A DNA stretch of 64,000 nucleotides from Liolophura sinensis (lineage: Eukaryota; Mollusca; Polyplacophora; Chitonida; Chitonidae). The translations under genes and the position numbers were made by a program. The stretch's first letter is position 1; each line of letters starts with the position of its first letter. The notes below the pieces were generated by a model. It searched no databases. It worked only from the letters and a program-made list of their open reading frames with translations, and had not been told where the DNA came from. The stretch spans positions 18,733,127 through 18,797,126 of the forward strand of contig NC_088297.1 of the NCBI RefSeq assembly GCF_032854445.1, read 5' to 3'. This document shows positions 1-12,559 of the stretch, piece by piece.

Positions 1-185
1 TCAGTCGTGGCGACCACAGGAGAACCCTGGCTGTCTCGGTGACGCAGCTGTTTGTCATTCTCTGAAGCAGCTCTTTCTGCCACATGACTCGGAACAGGTA
101 GTGGAAGCTTCTTTAGATTCAACTCAGGGAACTCCCTCTCCAGCTTAGCTATATTTCTGGAGGTTGTCAGTATCTCTGCCTCCAT
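1..185 (-). CDS. Putative gag N-terminus, partial (retrotransposon)
   Basis: A minus-strand frame is open from a Met codon at 185-183 to the window edge. It begins Met-Glu-Ala-Glu-Ile and is rich in charged residues (a Glu/Lys/Arg-rich helix-like stretch, then Pro and Ser/Asp-rich sequence). It lies about 280 bp downstream of the primer-binding site of the LTR element, where gag should start. There is no recognisable domain in so short a piece. The frame is also open upstream of this Met, so the true start is uncertain. It could be a leader without coding function. Confidence 0.35.
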   Translation of the reverse strand, partial: MEAEILTTSRNIAKLEREFPELNLKKLPLPVPSHVAERAASENDKQLRHRDSQGSPVVATT

Positions 186-462
186 TTCTTCTACACTGTC
201 GGGTAGGTTGTTCCCGCCATGTTTAACGCTTCTGCGACACACAGAAGCTATCCCCTGCGTTGGTGAGTATCTGCGTTGGCGAGTACCTAGGGGTACTCTG
301 CGTCCGGTCCACTGGGTCACGTAATCCGTGCGTTCCCTTTATCACCCGGAAAACCATCCTCTCGGCGCGATCTTTCCGTGAAAAAGGCGTTTGAGCCCGG
401 CTCACGCCTGGCGTCAGTCAGGAAATCCATTACTCTACTAGTCTTCAGTCCAGTGTATCCCT

Positions 463-474
463 CCGCTGCCACCA
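463..474 (-). promoter_or_regulatory. tRNA-Leu primer-binding site of the first gypsy element
   Basis: The + strand reads ccgctgccacca, so the minus strand carries TGGTGGCAGCGG. This is the complement of a eukaryotic tRNA-Leu 3' end including CCA. It lies four bases inside the LTR boundary at 479, as a reverse-transcription primer site should. Confidence 0.75.
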
Positions 475-478
475 AATT

Positions 479-653
479 TGTTACGGCCGGAGTAACAACT
501 CGACGACCTTATCCAAAAGTAGATAATGGAACAGACAACAGTTAGCAGTTTTCAACCCGGCTTACAGCCCCATATATACGGATAGTCACGTGATTAGTTA
601 ACCTCATGCGCCATCTACCGGCACACACATATATACAAAGGTCAAAGGTTACA
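479..653 (-). repeat. 5' LTR of the first gypsy element
   Basis: The LTR is 175 bp and starts and ends with short inverted termini (tgttac ... gttaca). On the minus strand it contains a TATA-like stretch (about 574-584, revcomp of atatatacgg) that could be its promoter. The 3' partner LTR would lie left of the window. Confidence 0.65.
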
Positions 654-3114
654 AGAATATTTCAGTATTGCCTGTGCTGCAATATTTGTCATCATAAATG
701 TGTTTTTTGTAGAACAACATGACTAAAGTGTTATTCTAGGAATCTAGTTGTAAACAAATATCTTGGATGTCTTTGACCAACTGACTGAATCAACCACAAC
801 ACACGAGGCACGTAATGGATCAAACCTGAAGTGGATATATCACGTAATGCAAAGCGATTGTCAACAGTCATTGTTTAGGTCTGTATGGAATGTCTGATTT
901 TTGTTTTACCCAGCTTTAATATTCTTGCATGTTACGTGCTGTCCAGAACAGCGCGCATGGAATATGCAGCTCAGAATTTAGAGCTCAAACCCTCTGTGGC
1001 GTAATTGTTGCCTCCGTGTCAGGTGGCGCGGTTTTGTTGACAATGCAGTGTATGTTTGGGTCTCAATGAATTGTCAGGAACTACTTTCGTGAAATTACTA
1101 ATACACGAGTTGGCATCATCAAACGCCTTCAGTCTATTAAGTTACTCATGGAACCTGCAACACATCTGTCCAATGTGGATTATCAGCTGGGCCGGCTTCG
1201 GCCATCCAGTCGCAGTTGGGGCTTTCAGCGGCGTGTTGATGTAAAGCAGATGCCTTTGCCATAATAGTATAGTTAATGCTCTCTCCGATATGCAAATTGA
1301 ATTTGCCACACAGTCTGCTCGGATGAAGTGTAAAAACGGTCGTTACTTGGGTCTGACAATTCGGGGTTAGTCGGGGACAGCAGTTAAAGCCAACCACTTA
1401 CACCCCTAGCTCTACTGGCTGGAGATCGTCGATTCAACACTGGAGCTTAATTATGGGCCGTGCTTAGCTTTTTGTACAGTGCAGTGTAAATTTGGTTAGG
1501 CGACGATCTGTGTTGATCTTGCGAGTTAGCCACGATGATGGTAAACAGATCGCGGCCTGATCTACTTAAATACAGAGCTGTTGATAGACCACCAGAGTAT
1601 GCTCTTACCTAACATCTCATGATATTATCGATTTTAGAGGTTAAGAGTTCAAATCCCTGTCTAACCAATTTGGCCTGCAGTTTTTCGTTCAACTAATATG
1701 ACCGTTCCACAGTGCAAATCCCACCGTCTGAGAAATATTTTATATGTGGTATGATATCCTCACAAAATACTGCCTGCATGTTTCGTGTTGTTTGCCATGA
1801 AGGTTTGGGCGGCATGACACGTTTCCTTAATGTGTCTTACATATTGTTTATTCACGTCATTCTAAAAGTAGTTTCAATGCGTATTTTGATATAAAGCTAG
1901 CCATACTGCCCATGTCGAAGGTTAATTGCAGATGGTACGACATATTGGTTTGTTATTCCTGAATTTCATCCCCGTATCCTGGGTTTTTTATCCTTGATTT
2001 ATCGATCATAAAAACCTACACAAACATACAACCATAAGCGCCATCAACAAACTTCCAACAAACGTATCGACATTACTCTCACGCACTGGCACACAGAACT
2101 GTCATGCCGAATAGATATCTCATTAATTCCCGTCCGATTAGCTTAATAACGTGTGTTCAAAACTGTTAAGCATGGCTTTTAAGTTGGTACGGATTATACT
2201 TTTTGGTTTAGCGGACAGTTCCAGAGGATAGTCCATTTACTGGTCGTTTTGGTGTCAATATAGATGCACTCTGACTGGACATGACGTTATATATGTCCAC
2301 TATATGTATGTCGGCATGTCTTCTGGCCTTGCTAAACTGAGACAACGTCGCGATGTGACAAATAAAAAGAAATACAATCCTGACAGAACAGTTAAAACTC
2401 AGTTAAGTAAACAAAGATTACTTTTTGTCACATCGCTACGTAAAATTCGTTCTTTAATCCTTTTTGTTGAGAACTTGCGTGTGCAGTGCAAACGTGCGTG
2501 ACCGTGAAGGGCATTGATGTAAGAACGCTAGCGCTTTGCTCCAGTTATCGTCAACGGACACCGCTTTGGAGATTCCTTTGCTTTTCACATGTGAACAAAA
2601 GTTGGTAAAAATGCCGGCTTAATTGCTCTAAATGAGCGCTCGTGGGCATCCCATGTGTACAAAATAACTAAGCTCTGATTGATATTGCTTGTGGAGTTTT
2701 GGACGTTTTATTTTTATGCCACTTCGACAATATCCCTTATGTCTTAAAAGGTTTCTGGGCATCTTTTTTGTTACACCCAAGTGTTCCATCTCACTTGCAG
2801 CTTAATCATTGTCAATGACTTGTGCCTTCGGCAAGTCCGAAGTCATGGATCGTTACTAACAAGCTGTGCCTGGCAATGCCCAACACCGTAGTTTCGGCTC
2901 TGGAGTAGGGCCATGCCTAAGATATTAAATTCATGACACTCTCCTTGCTTGATGTTCAGGAGAGGAGAACACGCCATGCCCGTACGGTGTCGGTCTAGTG
3001 TAACTGGCTAGGTGGTCATATTTTAGGTGTTTATCAAGGCGTTCCACTGAGGCAGAATTCTAAATTTCAACACTGAAATCGGTCATTAAGCCAAAGCCAT
3101 GATGTTCGGGATAA

Positions 3115-3215
3115 ATTGACAATAGGCAATATTTCACTGGTGACGTATGGGTCATTTGCCAATTCTCACGCTGTCGTCACTGCGCTGGTTTTACACTCTA
3201 TGCTGTAAGTCTTTT
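3115..3215 (-). repeat. Dispersed repeat family C, fragment
   Basis: The stretch contains a variant of the family C core read on the minus strand: a 'tttgcca..tctcac..ctgtcgtca' block followed by 'tctatgctgtaag'. It is clearly diverged from the better copies at 20570 and 17905. Confidence 0.45.
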
Positions 3216-5329
3216 ATTATATGTGTATATGACTGAATGATTGACCTAAAACGTACAACGTCAAAACGTCAGTTATATCAAGGGTCTGGCATGCTGAGTT
3301 CTTGATATTAAAATGTGCTGATTAAATAATATTTAAATTTCTGAAGTTTCAATGTAGGTGCTTGATGCTTCCCAAATGATATATCTTAAAGTCTTACGTT
3401 CAAAACATTTTGAACAAATGCGAATTGGTATGTACGTGATAAACGATTTTAAAGCATGCCCAGCACCAATATCAGTCATTTGATGAAAGCTCTTCTTTGC
3501 TCGTCGTTTACACCGACATCATGAATATGTAGTGTCTGTTGAATATGGCGTTATGGTAGAAATCACTATTTGTCTCAGAAAGTACGTGTAGTATTAATCG
3601 TTTTCCAGATAGTCTATCAGAGAGCAATCCGATTGTTATCTCGAAGCTCCTGGATAGTGGTTTAACTGTCAAGCTGTTCTCAGTAAGCTGTTAAAAATGA
3701 ATACCGATTTATCCTCGCGCACAAAACGCTTTAGACGTTGTCGGTGTTTTGCGTTTTTAAGTGTAATGTAGTCTGTCTAAAAACTTGCAATCATGAAAAT
3801 TGATAAGGGTTTATCCGTGCAAATGTGTGGTGGAAGGGGTGGGATTGGGGAGAAAATGAAGGCAGTGAAATGCGGGTTGGGACAATGTAGTAACGGGGAC
3901 ATATTTAATTGCAGATTCATCATTCACCGCTGTTGGCAACCAGCCAAGTGTCCTTGAAATCTTTACCCAATGCCGTCGAATCCACTTTATCGAGCATAGT
4001 GGACCAAGAACGCCGTCCAAACACGCAAATTCATAATTAATATCAATCTTGGAGGAGAAACTTTCGGCTTTATTGTTTTATAGTTGGCCTGTACCGGAGA
4101 CCGCGGTGACGTGAGGACGTTGCGTAGAAGCACGGTTGCCTTCGCTCATTCTACCCTGGCCTTGACGTCATTGAATCGGTCAGGAGTTGAAAATCGATGG
4201 CAGCAAGTCCCTGGATGAAACAAGCAGGAGCCATGGCATTGTGGAAAATCTTTTCGCACAGCTGTGGATTTATAGTGCTTTATGACAGCATTACGGACTA
4301 ATATTTACGTCCGTTTGGCTCTCAGAATGACGCTCTTCCACACCTGGTCGTCTGCAAAAATGAGAATGTTTAAAATTTTATTCAACTCCAACCAACAATT
4401 CCAGACGTCGTCTTGTTGGCGGCTGTTACAACTGATGTTAATGTTAAATCAAAATCGTCAGTCGAGCTTCACATGCTTGTACATTGTGTAGGTTTTGTTT
4501 GATACATATTTGTTTAAATAACAATATTATACAAAACGCTACTGTATGTCCCTGTTAACTGTACCTAATTTTGAGTTTGAAGTTATAATAGGCGGAAGAG
4601 ATCATAACAACGACAGTGAGACTTTAGCCTGTCAGTTGAAAAAAGTTCCTCTGTCTTTCCGTCGATGGCCTGCTGGCCAGTCAACTTTTTATACCCTATG
4701 TTTGAACACTGGGCCATTCATTTGACGAACAACTTGGGTGCAAGGCATGATCGACATTTTTCTGGGATGTTGCTTGCAGATATTGCGAATATGAGGCTCG
4801 CTGTATCTCCATCGCAGTTGTTGTTCTTGGTGTTGAATTGTGTTATACTGCATTACTTGCATTCCTCCATCGATTTGACTTTTCAGTATTGTTAATTTCC
4901 TCGGTACGACAATTAGCATCGTATGGACGCAGCTTAAGAGCGTCTCCTGCGAAACTTCCACAAGGAGGACAGTCTGTAGATGGCAGAAGAGTTAAATATA
5001 AGCCATGGAGCTACGAACAGAGGTGGATGCTGCAATTTGAACATTAGATAAAAGGTTAGCAGAAAAAACTCGTACGCATTAAAATGAAATGGTTTGTACT
5101 TCATCATTGCTTTTGTTCAGATCGCTTATTTATTAATTTCTTTATATTTTTTACTGTTGTTTATCTAGGTAGTCAAGCAGTTTTGACTAATACTATATAC
5201 GGTGTTTTCTAACCAAATTAACCAAAAGTGAAACGTTGTGTATCCCGTGTAAACTGATGTGCCGAATGGCACGGATTAATTCTTTGGTGTACATTGTTAT
5301 GCCCAAACTTTTTTCACCAGGATGATGAC

Positions 5330-5475
5330 GAACAGATCTGTGGCTAAAAACAACGGGAGCGGCTGGAATAAACCACTGACCTTCGCCAGGTATCCCCTGG
5401 GTTCGAACTTACGACTTTGATAATCTCTGCCAACCAATATTTTAACCATCTGAGCTAGTGAGGTCCCGGATGGTA
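5330..5475. repeat. SINE-like repeat family E, degraded copy
   Basis: The signature is a 'ggctggaataaaccac' block, then 'ccaggta', a 'gggttcgaact' box resembling a tRNA B box, and 'tgagctagtgaggtc' at the end. Related fragments are at 7760-7850, 15465-15620, 27411-27510 and 33100-33240. Confidence 0.45.
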
Positions 5476-6284
5476 GAGATTGCTCATGGTCAAAAGATTT
5501 TCCAGTCTGACTTTGAAATTCGAGTAAAATGTCAGTTAGCCCTTTTGAGATATAATATCTGTTAGCTGACGTGTGACATTATACCAAATATCACAATGTA
5601 GTCACACTGATCTGGTTTTAAGTTTTCTTGTACTACTTTTCACTACACTCCTTTATGCACTTGCAATACAGAATTTCGTGGAAATAACGCATTTTAAGAC
5701 TGGTTGAATTGTGGATGTCTCAGGGTGTAAATACACATGTGGAGTATATGAGGAAACTCTCTTGCTCTTGCCTTTACCTACATGGGCCAGTAAGGAGTGG
5801 CATAAGTACAACAAAGCACAGGCCACTGGGAGAGGTTGACAGTTCTACTCTGATATCCAATTGCTCACTGCCTCCCCTGTTTCACCACCGTTAAAAGGAT
5901 GAACATATTTTATAAACCAAGTACATTTACATGCCCTGTGTATTGCTGATTTCCTGCCCTGCACCTTTGCTAACTGAAATTAAACTGAAATGAAGACCAT
6001 CGCACTGGGATTAATGAAAGAGCAAATGATTATGGCTGAACGCCAGTTTTGCAATATTGCAACCATATATGGTGGCGACAGGAATTTAGTGAGATCCAGT
6101 AAATCAGCATTTTATGGATATGACCTTTCCAACAATGCCGTAATAGTCGCTGTAAGCGTAATGGTTAAACGTCTCATGGGCATTGCCACAGCCATGCTTT
6201 GGCAAGGACACGAGAGAACCAAGAGGCACTCCATATTCTGTTGTTTGCGGGAAGAGCTGCATTATATCTGTTTTACTCATTTAC

Positions 6285-6475
6285 TTATTTATTGATTTTA
6301 TTTGTTAATATTTTTATTTATTTATCTATTTATTTATTTTATTGTTGTTTAACGCTGAATTTTTCACTTACATACGATGGGGGTCAATGTAATGGGTGGA
6401 GAAAACCAGAGTGTCTGGCGTAAACCACCGGCGTTTTGGCAAGTTACTGATAAACTTTTCCCAATTTTGTCCCAT
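6285..6475 (-). repeat. SINE family A (A3 variant), minus orientation
   Basis: A T-rich (ttta)n start is followed by a diverged 'taacgctgaatttttcactta' block and a 'gggtggagaaaacca' block, ending in 'gcaagttactgataaactttt'. The last block is shared with the variant copy at 41205-41385. The whole is the reverse complement of a SINE with an (aaat)n tail. Confidence 0.6.
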
Positions 6476-9400
6476 GTGACGTAAAGATATGCACACATTA
6501 TTGGTTAAATTCAGGTGGTCTTCAATAAACTTTGCGCTGCGCAAATGACCACACGACGGCTTATTGTCACCAAAGCCCCGTGAACAGTTAGGCGCACAAG
6601 CATTTGTAAGGTGTACGAAAAGACAATTTTCAACCTTATCAGGAGAATAAATAACATAGATATAAGTGTAAAGGGGTAAGCTAATTTGAACCTTTAACAT
6701 AAATAAAAGTCATTTAAAAAATATTCAATACCCAATAATTATGAACCATTTTTTATATTAATTAAAAGGCGGGCGTGAAAAGAAAGAATCCGATACATTT
6801 AATAAACGTTGTTTAAAACAGCCGCATATGCACCAGTGTATTAAAAAATCTTAAGAACGGATTATGCGTAACAAAAGCGCCTGTCAGGTATGCATGGCTG
6901 TCAACAGGAACAGGGTTTATTGTGCCGCAGCCTGTAGACTGACATCAAACATGCCAATCCGTATCAATCTCCCAAGAGGACTTAACGACCCTTGGCGTTT
7001 TCACGTACTTGGCTGCGATCCTAACCGATCAAAGGGATGTGCACAAGGCCTTCGCTGTAGCGATTCGTCCCCTCTTGAGTAGTCGTTCACGCTTTATGTC
7101 TGATACCACGCCATCTTTGATTCCTGTCTCGTGCTGAATGTAGCATCTCTAGAGACTACTTCCTTTCAGATGCGCTTAACCCATCTGACGGCCATTGGAT
7201 TAGAATGTTATCGATCTTAGTATTAAGGTCATGTCAGCGAGTTAGACCCAAATGTCGTCCTTAAGTAGGTTGGCCAACTTCGTGATACTTAATGTCAAAC
7301 TCAACCGTGTTTAAGGCGTGTAATTTTGGCGTTTTAAGTTGTCATTTTGGCCGGTGAATTTCGAAGAATTCGGCTTTTTTTTTCTTCGAAGGACAATCTC
7401 TGAATTAACAGTTGCAATAATGGGCTGAGCGAAAAGCAAATGACGATATATCTCACTTAAGTTACAGCAAAGCCTTAAATAAAATTTGAAAGAAAACAAA
7501 AACGTTTGGCACACTCTCTTTCATATCCAGTAAAATCGTTTTTGGTTTCTTTCTTTGTTTGTGTAATCTTTTTCTTTGTTGTTTTCAGTTTTAAATTGTT
7601 CCAAGGTTTAATTCATGCCTCTCTTCCAATAAGCCGAGTTCCACATTCCAAGTTATATTCTTTTTTTAACACCGAACTCAAAACAACTTCACATTACGTC
7701 CGTGGGCTGATTTACGGGTTTCAAAAAGTGGAGTACCCGGAGCAAGACCACCGCATCTGACACGTACATGACAAACCTAATGACTTAAAGCCGCAACAGG
7801 TCTACCGAGAGCTGCATTCCAGCCAGGAACCTCATGATGAAACCAACCCTTTACTAAATGAGCCAGCTTGGCTAAACAATGCATCTAATCCGTGTGTAAG
7901 TCAAGGCATTGCAACAGACATGCTAGTCCTCAACCATATTGGACGTTCCATAGTGAGAAAAGCAAGCCTGGGCATCATAAAGAAACAGCCGTGGTGGCCA
8001 TGGCATGCAAATTCACTCATCGCCTTCATTTGCGTTTTTTCTATTGCTAGTTCGAGGAACAACAAAATGCAGTTACACATTCCTTGTTAGTCTCTTTGGG
8101 CTTTGTTCAATGTATAGCATAACATTAACCTTTTTGGTATGCTATAGTATGCTTTTCTTCTTCGTCTTTGCTTGACGCTGTTGGCTACCAGAGTATCGGG
8201 TGTGTGTGTGTGTGTCTAGTTTTCGTTTCATTGTTTGTTCATAAGGGTTCTTTCTTGGTTGACTACTGAGAACCTGTGACGTTGTAGAACCCTCTTTACA
8301 TCGAACACTATAATCAGCGGTAGCTGAAATTACTAAAATTACGTTGGACTTTGTGCTTCGCTCTTCCAGCTTGTTTAATGACAAGGACTTCATCTCTTTC
8401 CGTTATACGTTTAGCCGCATACCCTGACATGGTAATGTCAGTAAGTAAACCATCAGTAGTGTTGTTGGTGTAGTTCCAATGAATGCTGCAGTACATAAAC
8501 CTTTTTGTACGTAAGCACTAACTACAAAATACATCACTGTAATCTTTTTTATCTTAAATCACTCGCCTGTGCTTTGTTTTATTTCTTTTGTAGCCTGTGG
8601 GTTTTTTTCAGTATTTTACTGTATCTTGTATCCATACACGGGTCCATTCCGGCTTTCTTCAAACAACCTACTGCCATCGAGTTACGTCCTAGTAGACATG
8701 TCGATAAAAGCTCTTCTGCTTTAAAACATCTTACTACCGGACTTTGTTGGAATTTGTCAGCAAATGAGACCATGTCGAACCTCAGAATACCTCGCCTTAA
8801 ATGGAGGCCGTGCCACACGATTCTTTGAACTCAAGTCCCTGGTGTTTTCGCTAGCCGCTTCTTCTGACGCCTGGGGAAAGTATTATGAGTTCAACACAAT
8901 GCCAAAACGCTACCAACATTTGTGAACTGTGGTATACTTTGTGGTTTTTGTGATGCTCAAAAGCGCAAAATACCTCAACAATAATTTAACCTAGGATAAA
9001 ATGAACCCTATCAAACCCATGCAACTACAGACATGCGTTTATAACAAACGTAATGTTGCGCATTTATTAATCTGATTGGTGTTTAACAGTGTGAGCTTAA
9101 ATATCTCAGATACATACCACGACCATTACCAGTAAATAACCCATTAAGTGTCCGTCTCAGAATAAGATCAATGTGTATGCCATATTAAGTTGAAGGCACA
9201 TCATGGTTAACGAACTTCATATAAGGCAACCTAAACCGACCTTTCTGTCACTGTTGGCGGTGTTTTCCATCAAGGTGTCCCAGCACATAACAAGACAAAA
9301 GGAGGTGTCCGCTGAAGCGTAGACGTAATCAGGACAATTCTCAATTGAATCTAGGCACCAGAACAGACATTCGTCTAACAACCGTTAAGCAACGATCGCA

Positions 9401-10021
9401 AGGCCATTTGCAACGGCGAAAACAACTGATAACGACAAGGTTTTAATCATTTAATATTCTACTTCTAAGACAGGAGGTTATCTTGAGTCACATAAACAAT
9501 GACCGTGTCAGCGAACCAGAAATGTAACTTACGATAATGTCAAGCTGGTGTGATTATCTTGGGCTATAACGCGCATCTTTGTACTCTCCTTTTAAAGAAA
9601 AAATTCTTTCAATATCCTTAATTGAAACCAGACCGTGGTCATTGATCGGTTATGGGTGAATACAGATCATCATTAAGAAATTCACGAAACTCTTATCTCG
9701 CTTTGGTATTTAACAGCATGTAAAATGTTTTAAAGCCATCTTGCTTGATATTGTTGAGGCTGAACCGAGTGTCAACTGATCCATCACAATCACAATTGTC
9801 AATCAAAACGATTCGCCAGTCAACATACTACACCTGCGAATTGAATTACTTGATATTTGTTAACACCGCCATTTTGTCTGTCAAGCGAACAAGTTTGAAT
9901 GAAACAATGAGTTTAGCTTAATGCCACATCGGCATTTGCAGCCAAATCGGCGCGAGGAAATAAGTTTTAATGAGAGTACCTTTGGTGGGCGTGGTTATTA
10001 TACATGGGGGTGTGTAGATGG
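6476..10021. other. Intergenic or intronic DNA, no gene seen
   Basis: No exon with flanking splice sites and no domain was recognised. A family E fragment lies at about 7760-7850 ('cttaaagccgcaacaggt ... agctgcattcc'). A short (tg)n run is near 8200. Confidence 0.5.
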
Positions 10022-10137
10022 CTGGTATATTTATTTATTTATTTATTTGATTGGTGTTTTACGCCGTACTCAAGAATATTTCACTTATACGATGGCGGCC
10101 AGCATTATGGTGGGCGGAAACTGGCTTATATAAAGCC
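10022..10137 (-). repeat. SINE family A, truncated copy
   Basis: A (ttta)n stretch leads into 'gattggtgttttacgccg', 'aagaatatttcacttata' and 'cggccagcattatggtggg', then stops at a truncation. This is the 3' third of the SINE; the tRNA head is missing. It carries a short open frame that is not a gene. Confidence 0.85.
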
Positions 10138-10783
10138 CACTGTCTTTTTAATGGCATTAATCAAATATGAATACTTAACCAATGTTTTATAACCCACCAC
10201 AGAAATCAAGGACACCTAACAACATTTCATTTAGGCAAAAGCCTAAAGAAAATTAAGGTATTTTTGGCTACAGTTTCCATTGGTCTGCCAATTAAAGCTG
10301 TTTTTATTGTCTTTATATTCTCTTTCTCCAAAGTTTGGACAGAAAACATTTGCTGTGCCCTTTCGTGCCCCTCGTGTCATCGCTCCCCAGTTTACCAAAT
10401 CCACTCGCCTTAGAACTCTCATTAACGTCCAACAGTCCACTCCCACCTTACATTATTTCATAGCCACCCATCCCCATTACTTGTACATAATTCAAGATGA
10501 TTTTACAGTATCTGGCGTTACTGTCAGGCTTCGTGTATTCGTCACAGTCCAACGGGAAACTATGCCTAACAACAGATGATGCCCTTGTCATTGTGTCATC
10601 AGCCAACTCAAGAACACTAAATAATCTCCCTCTAGTTTGTGGTTTCATTTAGCTTTGCGACCAGCTTTATGGTGGTAGAAACAAATCAGCGAACAAATGC
10701 TTCTCCCTCGGCTCCGTGTGGCCATTGGCCAACCATCAAGTTTGCTGTCGTTGGTTTGAAATACATCTAGTTTTATACGTTAT
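10138..10783. other. No feature seen
   Basis: An open frame of about 100 codons on the + strand (10280-10579) has no recognisable motif and no splice context. I regard this stretch as noncoding. Confidence 0.4.
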
Positions 10784-11016
10784 ACAGGGGGTTCCAGACG
10801 TCGTGCATTATCGTGATTTTTTTTCTGTGTTTCAGATTTAATACTGATTTTTAATGTTTTTCCTCTCTTTCAATGTTAATTATGACTAATAAACTAACAG
10901 TACAAGAAAGAGTTGAATTGGTTTTTGTGTTGGAAGAGATGGGCCAACACACCGCTCTGTAGCTCAAGCATTCAACCTCAACCTGGATGGTGCGCGAGTT
11001 CTGGGACAACCTTTAT
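10784..11016 (+). mobile_element. Internally deleted Tc1/mariner-superfamily-like relic
   Basis: The ends look like imperfect inverted repeats: 'acagggggttccagacg' at the left, and 'gagttctgggacaaccttta' at the right, whose complement begins taaaggttgtcccagaactc. Both ends are flanked by TA-rich sequence. Inside sits the start of a transposase-like frame (10882-10962). The length of about 230 bp is far below an autonomous element. Confidence 0.4.
10882..10962 (+). pseudogene. Transposase N-terminal helix-turn-helix fragment
   Basis: The frame starts Met-Thr-Asn-Lys-Leu-Thr-Val-Gln-Glu-Arg-Val-Glu-Leu-Val and hits a stop after 26 codons. The 'LTVQERVELV' pattern resembles the start of helix-turn-helix DNA-binding domains on insect and lophotrochozoan transposases (the DUF4817/pogo-like type, from memory). 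No catalytic DDE region follows, so it is a dead fragment. Confidence 0.4.
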
Positions 11017-11114
11017 AACATAGGTGTGCACCATTATGCGAGGAACAACAAATAACGTTATAGTTAACATAAGATATATATGGAACACAGTTTCTATTTA
11101 ACAGAAGTTGAAAG

Positions 11115-11256
11115 TCTGTCAGCAACCTGCGGATGGTTGGAGATTTCGGGCTCTACCCGGTTTCCGCCCTGGCCGCTGGCCGCTGGCCGCCGTGTCGTAT
11201 GAGTGAAATATTCTTGAGTACGGGGTCAAACAATAAATGGAATAAATAAATAGAGA
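11115..11256 (+). repeat. SINE family A, plus orientation, head missing
   Basis: Family A 3' half: 'gtcagcaacctgcggatggt', 'gggctctacccggtttcc', a local duplication 'ggccgctggccgctggccgc', 'gtgaaatattcttgagtacg', and a (aaat)n tail. Confidence 0.85.
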
Positions 11257-11269
11257 AGAGAAGTTGTGA

Positions 11270-11270
11270 C

Positions 11271-11313
<43 letters not shown>
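11270..11313. repeat. (AT)n microsatellite
   Basis: About 20 uninterrupted AT dinucleotides sit directly after the SINE tail. This is probably slippage seeded by the A-rich tail. Confidence 0.95.
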
Positions 11314-11318
<5 letters not shown>

Positions 11319-11523
11319 CAACCCAGCTTCTAAATACCATTGAATAACCGCCATACACAACATATTAATTTAATAAATAGCCTGGATTCTCCGTCTGGAT
11401 AGCGTTTTTGGCAAAATGCCATATGCTTTATGTAATGCCATTTTATTGACAGTTTTCCTACATCCGAATGGATATATATTTTATGAAACCATGTCATAGT
11501 CATTAAAAAAGGGTAGTGTCTGT

Positions 11524-11893
11524 TGAGTGAGTGAGTGAGTGCTTGGGGTTTAACGTCGTACTCAACAATTTTTCAGTCATATGACGACGAAGGAATCATT
11601 AGGGTGCATGTACGTGTAATGTGCCTCCTTGTTGCAGGACGGATTTCCACCGCTCTTTTATTTAGTGCTGCTTCAATGAGACGGCTTACCGAAGGCAAGT
11701 AAGCCGCCCCGCCCGAGCCATTATACTGATACGGGTCAACCAGTCGTTGCACAATCCCCTTCATGCCGAACGCCAAGCGAGGAAGTTACAACTTCCTCTT
11801 TTAAAGTCTTAGGTGTGACTCGATCAAGGATTGGTCCTGGATCTACCGGTCCCGAAGTGGGCGCTCTACCAACTGTGCTATCCGGGCCGGTCC
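11524..11893 (-). repeat. SINE family B, full-length, minus orientation
   Basis: Read on the minus strand it starts with a tRNA-like head ('ggcccggatagcacagttgg' fits the pol III A box; a B-box-like 'ggaccaatccttgatcg' follows). A conserved body with 'gaggaagttgtaacttcctc' comes next, and a tail of 'cact' repeats. A 67-codon frame inside it is also present in the other copies, but I read it as fortuitous. Confidence 0.85.
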
Positions 11894-11984
11894 AGTATTT
11901 TGAGTAATTTTAGACAGATGGCGTGTAATAAATTGCTATTAACATCACTGCATTTTTAAACTAATTCTACTTAAGCCAAGGTAC

Positions 11985-12165
11985 TTGGGGGCATGAAATT
12001 TGCTACTGCTTATGCATTTAGCCTACATGAACAGTTAGAATAAAACTGTTCAAGCTGAGGTCAATTGACAAGAGACCGTATTTACTGGTTACGTGTGACG
12101 ATTTGTCATCTATCACACTGCCGTCGCTGCTATGCTTTTGCTCTCTGCGCTGTACATGTTTTATA
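11985..12165 (-). repeat. Dispersed repeat family C, core
   Basis: Reverse-orientation core: 'aaatttgctactgcttatgc', 'acagttagaataaaactg', 'agagaccgtatttactggtt', 'tatcacactgccgtcgctgc'. It aligns by eye with the copies at 20570-20735 and 17905-18062. Confidence 0.7.
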
Positions 12166-12559
12166 ATATCATGTATTACACGGGAACAATGGTTAGCCCG
12201 ACCTCGGCGCGAGTCGCCCTTTTTTAGGCGGAACAACTGTACATCGGTCTAAACCAGACATTTACAATCCAGATTATTTTCTCCGTTAATAAATTATGCT
12301 GAGATTCTTTTCAGTGCAGTTTAGATTGATCTGCACTTAACAAGTTTAAACAAAACTTTCAGTCCAGTGTGTATGGGTTTTCATCATTATCGCTATCGTA
12401 TGTTGGCGCTAAAACACCGCCCTCTTCCTTTAGACCGGTTCAGTGGTCTCATTGAAGCAGCCAGCTATTACTTCGGTTAAACCGTTGTTCTAACGATTGG
12501 CCAATGACCATAGAGATGGGAAACTCGAATCCAGCTCTTATCTATGTTTCAGACATTTT

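Larger units (their letters stand above)
1..653 (-). mobile_element. Ty3/gypsy-type LTR retrotransposon, 5' end only
   Basis: Read on the minus strand, this is the left end of an LTR retrotransposon running off the window at base 1. It shows a 175-bp LTR (479-653) bounded by TG...CA, then a primer-binding site complementary to the tRNA-Leu 3' end, then a leader and an open frame to the edge. The same primer site occurs in the second gypsy element of this window, whose pol order identifies that family. The Ty3/gypsy assignment here is therefore inference from the shared primer and layout, because no pol sequence of this copy is visible. Confidence 0.7.
654..6284. other. Intergenic or intronic DNA, no gene seen
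   Basis: I see no splice-bounded coding exon or recognisable domain here. Short open frames of 60-90 codons have no family features. Weak repeat traces are noted separately (3115-3215 and 5330-5475). Confidence 0.5.
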
